A stretch of DNA of 64,000 bases, from contig NZ_CP013023.1 in the NCBI RefSeq assembly GCF_001421015.2, positions 434,001-498,000 of the forward strand, written 5' to 3'. The notes under the pieces are model-generated. The model ran no database searches. It was given only the letters and a program-made list of their open reading frames with translations, and had not been told where the DNA came from. The position numbers and the translations under genes are program-made. This DNA is from Paenibacillus bovis. GTDB taxonomy: Bacteria > Bacillota > Bacilli > Paenibacillales > Paenibacillaceae. This document shows, piece after piece, positions 16,816 through 26,779 of this stretch. Every line of letters starts with the position of its first letter. Within the stretch, counting starts at the first letter, position 1.

Positions 16816-17343
16816 GTGACAGACAAGGAGCTGTTTGAGACCTATAACAGGGATGTGTACCGTACCTGTTATTACATGGTTCATCACGCTTCCGATGCGG
16901 AAGATCTCTGCCAGGACGTATTTATTACTATTTTCCGCAGTGACTGGCAGCAGATTCAGCAGCTGCGGGCTTGGATTATCAAAGTGGCGGTCAATCTATG
17001 TCTGAATCATCTTCGGCGTAGACGAAGCTTGCGGGACAAGCTGCTTTCCTATTCCCAGTTCTGGGCTCGTCCAGTACCGGATACACCTGACCTATTAACG
17101 GCTAATCGGGAGTCGGAAGCGGAATGGGCGATCCACTTTAGCCGATTACCAGTCAAAATCAGAACGGTGATCTCATTGCGCTATGTGCATGATCTGAGTC
17201 TGAACGAAATAGCTGGTATTCTGGAGATTCCGGTCGGCACCGTTAAATCTCGACAGCACAAGGGATTGCAACTGCTGCGACACATACTGGAGCAGCAAGG
17301 ACAGCACAGCAATCTGAAAGGAGAGCACTATGAAACCTATTGA
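16816..17343 (+). CDS. ECF-type RNA polymerase sigma factor (pair 1)
   Basis: A 175-residue sigma-70 family factor with region 2 at about 1-70 (including D-A-E-D-L-C-Q-D-V-F) and region 4 at about 105-160 (L-S-L-N-E-I-A-G-I-L-E-I-P-V-G-T-V-K-S-R, a helix-turn-helix). The start is the GTG at 16816, because an AAGGAGG motif lies 6 bases before it; the frame is open further upstream but lacks a ribosome binding site. It would direct RNA polymerase to a small stress regulon. It overlaps the DUF4179 gene by 14 bases and diverges from the VgrG island, with about 170 bases between them. Confidence 0.92.
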   Translation: MTDKELFETYNRDVYRTCYYMVHHASDAEDLCQDVFITIFRSDWQQIQQLRAWIIKVAVNLCLNHLRRRRSLRDKLLSYSQFWARPVPDTPDLLTANRESEAEWAIHFSRLPVKIRTVISLRYVHDLSLNEIAGILEIPVGTVKSRQHKGLQLLRHILEQQGQHSNLKGEHYETY

Positions 17344-19027
17344 GGACGTAGTAAAGCAGCAGGTTACAAAAGAAGAACTGATCTATCCTGATTTTGATCA
17401 TATGTGGACTCATATCGAGGCAGATCGGCATCCATATCCTGTGTCCCCATCTACCCAAGATGTATCTCTTCCTTTTTTGCCAAAGAAAAAAGCACGCTGG
17501 AAAAAAACTCTATTCATCACCTCCCTTAGCCTGCTTATTGCAGCTGTTCCTGTATATGCAGCTATACAGATCAATTGGAACCAGGTACTCCATGATCGCA
17601 GTGGCATACAATCTGCACTATCGCAGCAGCTGGGACAGCCTATTGAGCAATCGGTTACACATAACGGCGTAACCATGACGATTCATACTGCTGTCGTGGA
17701 CGAGAATCGTACAGTTTTTTTGTACAGTCTTGATCCTGGTACCAGAACAGCACAGCATTTTGGATTTTTGCAGATGAAACTAACAGATGCCCAAGGAAAA
17801 GATATTCCGGGACTGACTATTCACCAGCAATGGGATAAGAATAGCCAGCGTTTTACAGGCTATTTGGAGACGGGATGGTCACCGCCTTCCAATACAGTAT
17901 CTGTACATCTCTCTCTCAGCAATTTACAGTTCCTGCAATCTGGCAAACAAAAGCTTCATCTCAACTCCCAAACGGAGCAGCTTCAGCGCTTTGATATTCA
18001 GCAGGACGGTATGAATCAAATGGAGGTACAGATTATTCGGCAGAGCCAAGAGCAGACACTTGTTCGCTCCGCTCTTTCCTTTACAAATGAAGAAGCCAGA
18101 ACATGGAGTTATCCTCAGCTTCGCCTTTATACAGCTAAAGGCAAAATCGTCCAGCCTTCTCGCAACGGAACTTATGGAGCACCTGATGAGCAAGGGCGTT
18201 ATACTGCTCAGGATTATTATCTCCCTGCCGACCTGCAGCAAAAGGGATTATCTTATCAGCTGGAATACAACCGGGAAGTGCAACGTTTTGCAGGCAGCTG
18301 GGATTTTGATATACCACTGGATAAACGAAAGATGCAGAGCGACACGATCCAGCAACCGCTATCTGTTCCGCTGGAATCTGGTGATACAACTATCCGGCTG
18401 ACGCATATGGTCATCTCGCCTACCCAGATTCGTCTCCAGCTTAACGAATCCAATCCGGATTCTGCACTGTCTTTTACCAAATATAATCTAATAATTGATG
18501 GTAAGGTTCTGGCAGGGTATGCAGAGATATTACCGGACACCCATAGAGATACTGCAAGATCATCTACTTTAATCTTTGAACGTCCACAGGGGATAGAGAT
18601 AAGCAACAGGACAACATTGATCTTGAGAGCTCAACACGGGATTGTTTCTCATCATGGTGAGCATCTATCGGTTACTCTTCCGGATATTACAGCGCGGCAC
18701 AAATCCCTGCACACTATGATTAATGGGCTGCCAATTAAGTGGACGTATTATCGACAGGATGGACATCTCTATGTTCAGACTGAGAGCAGCGATCCTCATT
18801 TTGGCGGAATCAGTCAGACTTCGATGATGCAGAATGGTGAACAGATCCTCGGACAGCCGCTGACCATTAATGCTGTAGGTGATGGTAACAACAAATCGGT
18901 CGAAGTATACAGACAATTTACCGCTTCCAGTGCAGTGGTCGATATTCTCTTTTATACGGCGGAAAAACCGGACCAAACCGTAGATGTAACTATTCCCCTG
19001 TCCGTCCCTAACTCCATGCAACCGTAA
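17330..19027 (+). CDS. DUF4179 membrane protein, probable anti-sigma factor (pair 1)
   Basis: A 565-residue protein with a cytoplasmic N-terminus of ~60 residues, a single membrane helix at about 63-83, and a large extracellular beta-rich region. The first extracellular part is the DUF4179 domain, with its typical V-T-H-N-G-V-T-M-T-I-H-T-A-V-V-D segment. The overlap with the sigma gene and this topology are typical of anti-sigma factors that release sigma in response to envelope stress. It lacks the zinc-binding H-x3-C-x2-C motif of the classic anti-sigma domain. It is paralogous in layout to the protein at 50013. Confidence 0.85.
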   Translation: MKPIEDVVKQQVTKEELIYPDFDHMWTHIEADRHPYPVSPSTQDVSLPFLPKKKARWKKTLFITSLSLLIAAVPVYAAIQINWNQVLHDRSGIQSALSQQLGQPIEQSVTHNGVTMTIHTAVVDENRTVFLYSLDPGTRTAQHFGFLQMKLTDAQGKDIPGLTIHQQWDKNSQRFTGYLETGWSPPSNTVSVHLSLSNLQFLQSGKQKLHLNSQTEQLQRFDIQQDGMNQMEVQIIRQSQEQTLVRSALSFTNEEARTWSYPQLRLYTAKGKIVQPSRNGTYGAPDEQGRYTAQDYYLPADLQQKGLSYQLEYNREVQRFAGSWDFDIPLDKRKMQSDTIQQPLSVPLESGDTTIRLTHMVISPTQIRLQLNESNPDSALSFTKYNLIIDGKVLAGYAEILPDTHRDTARSSTLIFERPQGIEISNRTTLILRAQHGIVSHHGEHLSVTLPDITARHKSLHTMINGLPIKWTYYRQDGHLYVQTESSDPHFGGISQTSMMQNGEQILGQPLTINAVGDGNNKSVEVYRQFTASSAVVDILFYTAEKPDQTVDVTIPLSVPNSMQP

Positions 19028-19089
19028 CCGATTGATCTGAAATAACACGATAATTTATCCTGCTCACTTCCATATTTCTGCTCACTTCC

Positions 19090-19144
19090 TCCTTTCTCCA
19101 CATCTCGCTATTTCCAATGCGTGATATGGAGAAAGGATCTTTTT
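19090..19144 (+). terminator. intrinsic terminator after sigma/anti-sigma operon
   Basis: An 11-bp stem (TCCTTTCTCCA pairing with 19127-19137) with a 26-nt loop is followed by TCTTTTT. Confidence 0.75.
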
Positions 19145-19425
19145 ACTTACATACATTTTCAAATCTTTTTTCCACTTTCATCCATTAATCTATTTTAAAA
19201 GTATAAATCACCTTCTATTCCCTATCTAATCCTCTAATATGTCCATATTTACTGTACTTTTTTTCCCAAAATTCTCATTTTTGTATTTCATTTATGATTC
19301 AAATCCTTTAATATTAATTACCTAAGCTATTTACCTTTAGACCTATATTTTAATTTTATAAAATAGGTACAAAAATCTATTTGTTGGGTAATATAGACTA
19401 AAATAAGCAAGTTAGAGGGATTATA
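19145..19425. other. AT-rich leader of the GGDEF-EAL gene
   Basis: About 280 bases, strongly AT-rich, with many T runs. No ORF is supported. The immediate leader has a TTAGAGGGAT ribosome binding site before the ATG at 19426. Confidence 0.4.
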
Positions 19426-22176
19426 ATGCATACATTGTCGCGGTATAAACCTATTTTGATTTTAATATTTCTTTTTTGTTTTACTCTTTTCTACTACTTC
19501 TGGATTACGTATTGGAATACCAATGAATCGATTCAGACGTGGGGTGGTAATACTTTATCCACCGGGGGAGCTTTGCTCGCTGCTATATGGCTAACTTCTG
19601 CCTGGAAAAAGAGTGTGAATCATCAGCGATTTTTTTGGCTGCTAGCCGCATTGGGCTGTTGGAGCTATTTTGTCGCGGAAGTCATCTGGCTGTTTTATGA
19701 GAACATTCTGGGATTGGAGGTTCCTTTCCCTGGCCCCTCTGATATTTTCTATAGTCTGCAAGTTATCTTCTATATGTCCGCATTCATCTACAAACTCACC
19801 CGCGAGAAAAGAGGCTACCCGGTGATCCGGCTGCTGCTGGATATTTCCATTGTTATGACGGTCATTTCCACCTTTAGCTGGGAATTTCTGATTGGGCCGA
19901 TTATATCGACTATGGGTTCTGACCCTTTATCTCCTTCCATTATGCTGTCTATTGGTTATGCACTGGGTGATCTGGCGCTGTTATTCGGTGCCATGAGTAT
20001 CTATTTCGATATTCGGCACACCCTGTCCAACAAAGTTATTCTTACACTGTTTACAGGCTTGCTTTCCCAGGTCATTGGGGATTCCATCTTTTTGTACATG
20101 ATTGTCGATGAGACGTATTCATCGGGCAGCTGGTCTGATCCGCTCTTTATTCTTGGACTGCTGCTGGTCGGATTCGCGGGCTATCTGCACAGCAATGAGA
20201 TTGCCCGGCCCCAGCTGTCCTCCGAAAAATGCAGTGAGCGGCAGTTGTCCACGCCGGATATTTTCCGCCTGATGCTTCCTTATATGGGCTTGGCCGGATT
20301 ATTCGCTTTTATGGTGTTTTTCCCACAGCAGAATTCAGCCATAACGATTGGTGCAAGTATAGCTATTATGCTCGTGATTACACGGCAATTGATGATTATT
20401 CTGGAGAATCAGCGGCTCGTGCGCAGCCTGTATGAGAAAACAAGACAGTTGGAGATGAGCGAGCAGCGGTACCGGTCAATTTTTGAATACCATCCGGATG
20501 CGGTCTTCTCTTTCCGCCTGGACGGCACAATCGACAGCGTAAATGTCGTCGGTGCCCAATTACTCGGCGCAGACATCGAGGAGCTAATTGGCACGAATTG
20601 CTGTGATCTGGTCACCGATAATTATGTGGACGCGGTGGAGCAGCATCTGGATTTGGTAGCACAGGGTATTCCACAGCAGTATGATCTGTCGATCCGCAAT
20701 CTCAAGGGCGAGTATTACCATATCCGCATGACCAATATTCCTATTGTGGTTATGGATGAGCTCGTCGGTATCTATGGTCTCGCCAAGGATATTACCGAGA
20801 ACAAAATGAATGAGGAAAAGATCAAATTTCTTGCTTATCATGATCCGCTGACCGGTTTGTCCAACCGGCTATCTTTTGAAGAGTCATTAAGCCAGTCCGT
20901 TATGGAAGCCGAGCAGGATAACAGCATGTTTGCCGTGATGTTTATCGATCTGGATCGGTTCAAAAATATCAACGATACGCTCGGTCATGATATCGGCGAT
21001 CAGCTGCTGCGCTCGGTTGCCCAGCGCCTGCAGCACTGTGTCAGACAGCAGGACGTGATCGCGCGGCAGGGTGGCGACGAATTCACTCTGATTATCCGCA
21101 GGATTACGAGCAGTGAAGAAGCATCCCGTGTAGCGAGTCGCATTCTGGACAGCCTGAGTCAGCCGCATTATATCAAGGGGCATGAGATTATCGCGACACC
21201 AAGTATCGGTATCGCCCTTTATCCGAATGATGATCTGACCCCGGTCACTCTGATGAAAAAGGCAGATATCGCCATGTATCAGGTCAAAGCCAATGGCAAA
21301 AGTCATTACCGGTTCTACCGGGATACGGATCGCATCTATTCTAAACAGCTGCTAATGGAAAAAGAGCTCAGTCAGGCGCTGTATCATAACGAGCTGTTCC
21401 TGCATTACCAGCCGCAGATCGATGCGCGGCAGGGTAAAGTGATCGGGGTCGAGGCGCTTGTGCGCTGGGAGCATCCCGAGATTGGACGCATTATGCCAGG
21501 TGACTTTATCCCGATTGCGGAGAAAACCGGACTGATCGTACCGATCGGTGAATGGGTAATGCGCCAGGCCTGCAAACAAGCCAAAAAGTGGCAAGACGAA
21601 GGACGCTATATTACCATCGGCGTCAATCTGTCGCCGGAACAGTTCCGTCAGGATAATATCGTGGAACGCATCGCTCTGATTCTCGCCGAGACACAGGCCG
21701 ATCCGCGCTATCTAGAGCTGGAGCTGACCGAATCGACCGCGATGACGAATATCCAGGATGTTGTTCAGAAGCTGAACGAACTGCGCCAGTTGGGATTATC
21801 ATTGTCTATCGACGATTTTGGTACTGGCTATTCTTCACTCTCCTATCTGGAGAATCTACCGATTAACAAATTAAAAATCGCCCGTGAATTCACCAGCAAA
21901 ATCGGCAGCAGTCAGGCCAATCAGATGATTATCAGCACGATCGTCAATCTGGCACGCAATCTGAATATGGATGTCATCGCCGAAGGCGTCGAGAGTGAGC
22001 ATCAAGTCAATATGCTCAAAGGAATCCATTGCAATGAAATGCAGGGTTATCTGTTCAGCAAACCGATTTCTTCTGAGGATCTGGAGCAGCTGCTGCTCTC
22101 CTATCCATCACCATCTGCCCATTCCCGTCGCTCGAATCGCATCTCTTCTCCACGTTCACCCAAAGGAGACCGTTAG
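19426..22176 (+). CDS. membrane-bound GGDEF-EAL c-di-GMP enzyme with PAS domain
   Basis: A 916-residue protein predicted to make or degrade cyclic di-GMP. Residues ~1-330 form a multi-helix membrane sensor. A PAS domain follows at ~345-460 ([12 protein letters not shown]), ending in a D-I-T-E-N-K segment. The GGDEF motif is intact at 549-553, with an RxxD product-inhibition site (R540-D543) in the right place. The EAL domain begins with EAL at 676-678 and keeps V-N-L-S, L-T-E-S, D-D-F-G-T-G-Y and E-G-V-E, so both activities are possible. It lies 6 kb from the c-di-GMP-receptor-type PelD gene at 28191. Confidence 0.93.
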   Translation: MHTLSRYKPILILIFLFCFTLFYYFWITYWNTNESIQTWGGNTLSTGGALLAAIWLTSAWKKSVNHQRFFWLLAALGCWSYFVAEVIWLFYENILGLEVPFPGPSDIFYSLQVIFYMSAFIYKLTREKRGYPVIRLLLDISIVMTVISTFSWEFLIGPIISTMGSDPLSPSIMLSIGYALGDLALLFGAMSIYFDIRHTLSNKVILTLFTGLLSQVIGDSIFLYMIVDETYSSGSWSDPLFILGLLLVGFAGYLHSNEIARPQLSSEKCSERQLSTPDIFRLMLPYMGLAGLFAFMVFFPQQNSAITIGASIAIMLVITRQLMIILENQRLVRSLYEKTRQLEMSEQRYRSIFEYHPDAVFSFRLDGTIDSVNVVGAQLLGADIEELIGTNCCDLVTDNYVDAVEQHLDLVAQGIPQQYDLSIRNLKGEYYHIRMTNIPIVVMDELVGIYGLAKDITENKMNEEKIKFLAYHDPLTGLSNRLSFEESLSQSVMEAEQDNSMFAVMFIDLDRFKNINDTLGHDIGDQLLRSVAQRLQHCVRQQDVIARQGGDEFTLIIRRITSSEEASRVASRILDSLSQPHYIKGHEIIATPSIGIALYPNDDLTPVTLMKKADIAMYQVKANGKSHYRFYRDTDRIYSKQLLMEKELSQALYHNELFLHYQPQIDARQGKVIGVEALVRWEHPEIGRIMPGDFIPIAEKTGLIVPIGEWVMRQACKQAKKWQDEGRYITIGVNLSPEQFRQDNIVERIALILAETQADPRYLELELTESTAMTNIQDVVQKLNELRQLGLSLSIDDFGTGYSSLSYLENLPINKLKIAREFTSKIGSSQANQMIISTIVNLARNLNMDVIAEGVESEHQVNMLKGIHCNEMQGYLFSKPISSEDLEQLLLSYPSPSAHSRRSNRISSPRSPKGDR

Positions 22177-22268
22177 ATTCGAAAAGGCTACGAATCCCGA
22201 GCGTTGGTCATCGTCCCACAGGGTAAATGGTATAGAATCCCAATCTCTGAATAGATGAGGTGATCCTG

Positions 22269-23273
22269 ATGCATAATTCCCATTCTTCTTCCGATTCCGC
22301 TTCGGAACTATCCCGCTCCGACAGGTTGGAATCGAGAGATCTGGACGTGCAGGCTGTCGATGAAATCGAGAAATTAACCGGGCGGCATCCCGGCTACCGA
22401 CGTGCTCATGCCAAAGGAACCTGTTACCAGGCCACTTTCCAGCCTAGCGGTGACGCGGCTCCCTGGACGACAGCGCCGCATCTGCAAGGGCCGCAGGTCG
22501 AAGCACTGGTACGCTTTTCCGAGAGTTCCACCGATCCGGCACTTGCCGATCTGCTGTCTCCTGCCAAAGGCATGGCTGTGCAATTTCGCCTGCCGGAAGG
22601 TCAGGTCAGCAATCTGGTTGCGGTGACCGTGCCTGTATTTTTTGCCCGTACTCCGGAGTCCTTTATGGATATGCTCAAAGCAGTGAACAAAGCCCGCGCC
22701 GGCAATCTGGGGATCAAGGAAATCGTCCACCAGATCACCGGACATTTTGGCGAAGCCAAGGAAAGCCTGCTATCTGTTCAGCGGCTGCGTCCACCAGCCA
22801 GCTATGTAACCAATCTGTATTATTGTATCCATGCCTACCTGCTCGTGAACGAAGCAGGACAGCGACAGCCCGTCAAGTTTGAATGGCTGCCCGAGGCTGG
22901 TGTACATATGCTGTCTATCAAGGATACAACCTCCCAACCGCCGGATTATCTGGAACGCGAGCTGGATGAGCGTCTGCAGCAGCAGACCGCTGCTTTTCGG
23001 CTGAATATTATTCTCGGTGAAGAAGGCGATCCGACCGATGATCCGACAACAGCCTGGCCCGAAGATCGTCAGCGTATTGATGCTGGGCGACTGGTGCTGA
23101 CGGCTCCTGTCCCTGAACCGGAAGGTCTGGTGATGGACCCTACCGTGCTGCCTCCACAGGGCATGGAGCTATCCGATGACCCGATCCTGAACTTCCGCCG
23201 GAGTGCCTATGCAGAGTCCTGGAAGCGCCGGAGCAGCGAGCCTATGGACAAGATGGATACGGAACCTGAATAA
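22269..23273 (+). CDS. catalase-related (SrpA-like) haem peroxidase
   Basis: A ~334-residue member of the mini-catalase/SrpA group. The ATG at 22269 is preferred because GAGGTGA lies 6 bases before it; a GTG at 22260 overlaps that site. The distal haem His sits in R-A-H-A-K-G near residue 45, and the V-R-F-S-E-S-S-T-D segment follows as in catalases. The proximal Tyr lies in R-R-S-A-Y-A-E-S-W-K-R-R near the C-terminus. It probably uses haem to reduce hydrogen or organic peroxides. It lacks the second half of full catalases, as is normal in this group. No signal peptide is seen. Confidence 0.88.
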   Translation: MHNSHSSSDSASELSRSDRLESRDLDVQAVDEIEKLTGRHPGYRRAHAKGTCYQATFQPSGDAAPWTTAPHLQGPQVEALVRFSESSTDPALADLLSPAKGMAVQFRLPEGQVSNLVAVTVPVFFARTPESFMDMLKAVNKARAGNLGIKEIVHQITGHFGEAKESLLSVQRLRPPASYVTNLYYCIHAYLLVNEAGQRQPVKFEWLPEAGVHMLSIKDTTSQPPDYLERELDERLQQQTAAFRLNIILGEEGDPTDDPTTAWPEDRQRIDAGRLVLTAPVPEPEGLVMDPTVLPPQGMELSDDPILNFRRSAYAESWKRRSSEPMDKMDTEPE

Positions 23274-23344
23274 AACAGACAACTACTGTACAATAAAGCA
23301 AAAATAAGACTGCGACCGGATTCGGTTTCCGGGCCGGCAATGCC

Positions 23345-23386
23345 AAATACCCTTTCCTCCTGCACGCATAAGAGGAAAGGGTATTT
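23345..23386. terminator. bidirectional intrinsic terminator
   Basis: A 15-bp perfect stem (AAATACCCTTTCCTC and its complement) with a 12-nt loop lies between the convergent catalase-like and methyltransferase genes. Confidence 0.8.
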
Positions 23387-23497
23387 GTATAAGAATCAAT
23401 AGCCTGCCCCAGAGTAAAAGCTCCAGAGCTTGATGCGGCATGACAGATATCTTCCATTGCGGAGCATTTGCGCCGACCTTGTTCGGTGCCGCGCCTC

Positions 23498-24283
23498 TTA
23501 ACGTTCGGCGACAATAGTAAATGTTTTGGGAATGCCTTTATCAAATACATCGGACGATAGATTTGGCAGTTCTTCCAGTACTTTGATCACCAGCCCGGTT
23601 GCAGCAACCGAGGTGACGATCTCACCGAGTGTCCAGTTGCGCAAGTATACTTTTTGCTGCTGTTCATCGGCAGGCGCAGACTCGGAGAATTTGGAATAGG
23701 ATACCTCTTTCTCGACCAGTGAAGTATCAAAATAATCCCCATCGACCTTGTGCTTGCGGATCTTGGCCGTAGTGCCGCGTGACGAGATCAGCTTGGTGGA
23801 GATGGGATGGAAATCCTGCAGGATCAGTCTTCCGCCGGGCTGTAGCAGTCTGCGTACCACTTCAAACAGCGGCTGCAGATCAGTAAAATAGTGCAAAATC
23901 CCGAATTCCATAAATACGATATCATAAGATCCATCCAGCTCTTCCTCCGGCATCTGCAGCACATCGGCTATGATATATCGCAGCTCTACACCGGCAGCCT
24001 GCGCCAGTTCTATCGCATACTGGCGATTCTCTTCGGAAAAGTCGGCTACAGTGAGCGAAGCACCAAGCAGTGCCAGAGCGACCGCTTTGTTGCCGTTGGA
24101 GCCCATTAGATTAATAATTTTGCGTCCCTGTACATCGCCCATATGATCCAGAGCTATTCCCAGACGCTTGCGGGGATCGGACTTTATCTTCTCGGCAGCT
24201 TCCGCCGGCGTACCGAACCGGTTCAGCCAGGACTGATAAGCGCCGCTGTTCCAGGCATTTTTGTTTTGTTCTGAAGATTGCAT
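23498..24283 (-). CDS. class I SAM-dependent methyltransferase
   Basis: A 261-residue cytoplasmic methyltransferase. The S-adenosylmethionine-binding motif I is seen as I-I-N-L-M-G-S-N-G-N-K near residue 56, with an acidic residue ending the second strand (V-A-D-F-S) and a motif-IV-like Y-D-I-V-F-M-E-F-G-I-L-H-Y. L-L-Q-P-G-G-R-L-I-L-Q-D follows. The N-terminal N-A-W-N-S-G-A-Y is typical of a family of small-molecule methyltransferases. The acceptor substrate is not evident. The ATG has a GGAGGC ribosome binding site. It stands alone, convergent with the catalase-like gene. Confidence 0.85.
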   Translation of the reverse strand: MQSSEQNKNAWNSGAYQSWLNRFGTPAEAAEKIKSDPRKRLGIALDHMGDVQGRKIINLMGSNGNKAVALALLGASLTVADFSEENRQYAIELAQAAGVELRYIIADVLQMPEEELDGSYDIVFMEFGILHYFTDLQPLFEVVRRLLQPGGRLILQDFHPISTKLISSRGTTAKIRKHKVDGDYFDTSLVEKEVSYSKFSESAPADEQQQKVYLRNWTLGEIVTSVAATGLVIKVLEELPNLSSDVFDKGIPKTFTIVAER

Positions 24284-24527
24284 GATTGTGCCTCCATGCG
24301 TGATTACACGCCGTATTCATCAAAATTGATCTTTCTATTCTACCATCAACTTCCGTAGAAGAGACAGATTTTGGGCCGTATTCTGTATTTCCTGTTCTTT
24401 TATAAGGATAGCGCTGATTTACAAGCCCTTTTAAAATGCCGATCCCGGAAGCTCGATCTTCTTTGCAAGCTTTATCTGGTTAGGGTAAAGTTAGACTCAT
24501 ACCGGACACGTAATAAACTGGCAACTT

Positions 24528-24567
24528 GGTAGCCTGGTAGCCTGGTAGCCTGGTAGCCTGGTAGCCT
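24528..24567. repeat. octanucleotide tandem repeat GGTAGCCT
   Basis: Five exact, head-to-tail copies of GGTAGCCT lie in the 474-base gap between the divergent methyltransferase and YkgJ genes. Exact copies of a unit this short are prone to slippage, so copy number may vary between strains. The rest of this gap holds no supported gene. Confidence 0.92.
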
Positions 24568-24685
24568 AAATAGTGTACGATAGGATGTACTGCCTGTCAG
24601 CCCATACGCCGCTTTCGATATCGATTGTATTGGCATGGTGATACGGATATGACGCTTTTTTGCTTTTTTATAGAGTTTCTTTTCC

Positions 24686-24709
24686 GATCTGTACTCGGAC
24701 GTACAGATC
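24686..24709. promoter_or_regulatory. 9-bp inverted repeat upstream of the SEC-C/YkgJ gene
   Basis: GATCTGTAC and GTACAGATC form a perfect 9-bp dyad with a 6-base centre (TCGGAC), 49 bases before the ATG at 24758. No T run follows, so an operator or an mRNA hairpin is more likely than a terminator. Confidence 0.5.
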
Positions 24710-24757
24710 TTGCCCCTATTTCGAAATAACGTATTCCAACACAGAGGACGTGAGTAT

Positions 24758-25582
24758 ATGCCGGATGAACCTACCCGTCCATTATCGGGCAGCAGCCCCT
24801 GCTTTTGCGGCAGTGGCCGCAAGCTGCAGCATTGCCATAAGACCGCCGCACCCGACAGCCGGGCTGCCCATGTATATCAGCTGTATCAGGACGTAGACCG
24901 GGCGATCGAGGAGTACCGCACCGATCATCAGGCGCATCCTCCCTGCGCTGCCGGATGCAGCAGCTGCTGCTCGGATTATTTCCCTGTCTCCCAGGTGGAA
25001 TTTGAACTGCTGCTCACCTATATGGAGCGTCACTGGAGCAAGGCAGAGATTCAGTTTGTTTTTGAGCAATCCCTGATCAATGTGGAGATTTTCCAGCAGG
25101 AGAATCCACAGATGTATGCTTCGCTGACGAGTCGCACGAGCCAGGAGCAGGAACTCGAGCAGATCCGGCGGTATGCCGGGCGTAACAGCTTTGCCTGTCC
25201 GCTGCTGGACCCGGAACGGGGAATCTGCCGCGTCTATCCGCTGCGTCCGTTCATCTGCCGCACACATGGCAGCTCGCATACCTTTTACGGTTCGTGGCGG
25301 GAACGGCTACTGCCGGAGAAAGTATGCGAGCATATCCCCAACAGCCGCGCCCACCGCAAAGTCACCCCCAATATCGTGGATTACTGGCCGCAGTATGAGC
25401 AGCTCGCCGATGTGCGGGTAGGTGCAAAACAGACCCGGATGCGCCAGTATCCGATCTTCTACTGGTTTGTCCTGTATGCAAGGCATGGCGGCGGCATGAC
25501 GGCCCAGATTGGCAACCGTGACCATTTTGATCTGCCGCTGGATGAACATAACGCCAGAATGGCGCGGCATGAGGCGCGGTAG
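24758..25582 (+). CDS. SEC-C / YkgJ-type cysteine-cluster protein
   Basis: A 274-residue cytoplasmic protein with two metal-binding regions. The first, near residue 14, is a SEC-C zinc motif (C-F-C-G-S-G-R-K-L-Q-H-C). The second is a YkgJ-type cluster: C-A-A-G-C-S-S-C-C near 77, then F-A-C-P-L-L and C-R-V-Y-P-L-R-P-F-I-C-R-T-H-G. YkgJ proteins may bind zinc or an iron-sulphur cluster, and their function is poorly known. The ATG at 24758 has GAGGACG upstream; an ATG at 24710 in the same frame has none. Confidence 0.82.
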   Translation: MPDEPTRPLSGSSPCFCGSGRKLQHCHKTAAPDSRAAHVYQLYQDVDRAIEEYRTDHQAHPPCAAGCSSCCSDYFPVSQVEFELLLTYMERHWSKAEIQFVFEQSLINVEIFQQENPQMYASLTSRTSQEQELEQIRRYAGRNSFACPLLDPERGICRVYPLRPFICRTHGSSHTFYGSWRERLLPEKVCEHIPNSRAHRKVTPNIVDYWPQYEQLADVRVGAKQTRMRQYPIFYWFVLYARHGGGMTAQIGNRDHFDLPLDEHNARMARHEAR

Positions 25583-25708
25583 GCGGATACGGTCATCATT
25601 ATATCTGTTTTATTTTACTGTACGCTGCATTTCCATCCGGATTATTGGTGGGATAGATAAGGATAGGGACTAACGACCAAGACTACCACTGCGAAAGGTT
25701 CTGAGACG

Positions 25709-26551
25709 ATGAGAAAACCCAAAGAGAGCATATATAAACGATACCAGCCTGCCATGGCACCTGCCGAGCAGGAAGAAGGCATTGGTTACTGGTTTATTTT
25801 CCGTGGCAGCGAGCTGCTCGTGCACGAAAATGGAGAGCAGCCGGCACTACCTGTAACCAGCGGACCGGAGCCATACGGATTGCAGCCAGTGCGCTCCCTG
25901 TATCTGGGCAGTATTGAGCAGGCTTCCTGTTATACCGCCGAGCTGGATACGGATGCCGAAGCTCCGTCAGGCATGACCTTCCTGCCGCTATTCGCACTGT
26001 ACGACCAGATCGATGAGGATCTGTTCCATCTTGCTGGACGCGGTCTGCAGATGCTCGCCTGGGACGCGACCCATCAATTCTGCGGACGCTGTGGCACGCC
26101 GCTGGATCATGCCGGACATGAACGCAGCAAAGTATGTCCGAACTGCGGGTTGTCCCACTATCCGCGCTTGGCGCCAGCTGTAATCACGCTGATTCTCAAG
26201 GACGATCAGCTGCTGCTGGCAAGAGCAGGACATTTCAAAAACAATATGTACGGACTCATTGCCGGCTTTGTTGAACCGGGCGAGACGCTGGAAGATTGTG
26301 TGCAGCGGGAGACTATGGAAGAGATCGGCATCAAGATCGGCAATATCCGCTATTTTGACAGCCAGCCCTGGCCGTTCCCCCATTCCCTGATGGTCGGATT
26401 TATCGCTGATTATGAGAGCGGCGAGATCCAGGTGGATGGCGAAGAGATCGTGCACGCAGACTGGTTCGGATTGGACAACCTGCCGAATATTCCGCCGCGT
26501 ATCAGTATTGCCCGCAAGATGATTGACTGGTATATCGAACAGCACAGCTAA
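25709..26551 (+). CDS. nudC: NAD(+) diphosphatase (NADH pyrophosphatase)
   Basis: A 280-residue Nudix hydrolase that cleaves NAD(H) to NMN(H) and AMP, and in some bacteria removes NAD caps from RNA. A four-cysteine zinc ribbon (F-C-G-R-C-G-T-P and V-C-P-N-C-G) lies near 122-142. The Nudix box G-F-V-E-P-G-E-T-L-E-D-C-V-Q-R-E-T-M-E-E is complete from about residue 190. The NudC-specific S-Q-P-W-P-F-P-H-S follows, with His where most have Gln. It is the only gene between two intergenic gaps and ends at a bidirectional terminator. Confidence 0.93.
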   Translation: MRKPKESIYKRYQPAMAPAEQEEGIGYWFIFRGSELLVHENGEQPALPVTSGPEPYGLQPVRSLYLGSIEQASCYTAELDTDAEAPSGMTFLPLFALYDQIDEDLFHLAGRGLQMLAWDATHQFCGRCGTPLDHAGHERSKVCPNCGLSHYPRLAPAVITLILKDDQLLLARAGHFKNNMYGLIAGFVEPGETLEDCVQRETMEEIGIKIGNIRYFDSQPWPFPHSLMVGFIADYESGEIQVDGEEIVHADWFGLDNLPNIPPRISIARKMIDWYIEQHS

Positions 26552-26689
26552 TCCACCTGCGTTAACAGCCGGAATCAAGGAGCAAAACGATTCCTCTACT
26601 CCACCGATTCATTTTAGTTGAAGCGGTCCATTATCGAACTGCAGCCATCAAGCTGCAATAACCTTACCGAACGGAATAGCCGGACAATA

Positions 26690-26735
26690 AAAAAGCATTC
26701 TTCCTTATGTAATCTGTAAAGGAAGAATGCTTTTT
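26690..26735. terminator. bidirectional intrinsic terminator between nudC and the GH114-like gene
   Basis: A stem of about 17 bp (AAAAAGCATTCTTCCTT and its complement) with A and T runs on both sides serves convergent genes. Confidence 0.92.
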
Positions 26736-26779
26736 GCTTTTATTTTTCACTTTTTACCTTTTGCGTTTGTTACATGATC

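Noticed and set aside
24528..24567. CRISPR array
   Set aside because: Units are 8 bp, contiguous and without spacers; it is a simple tandem repeat.
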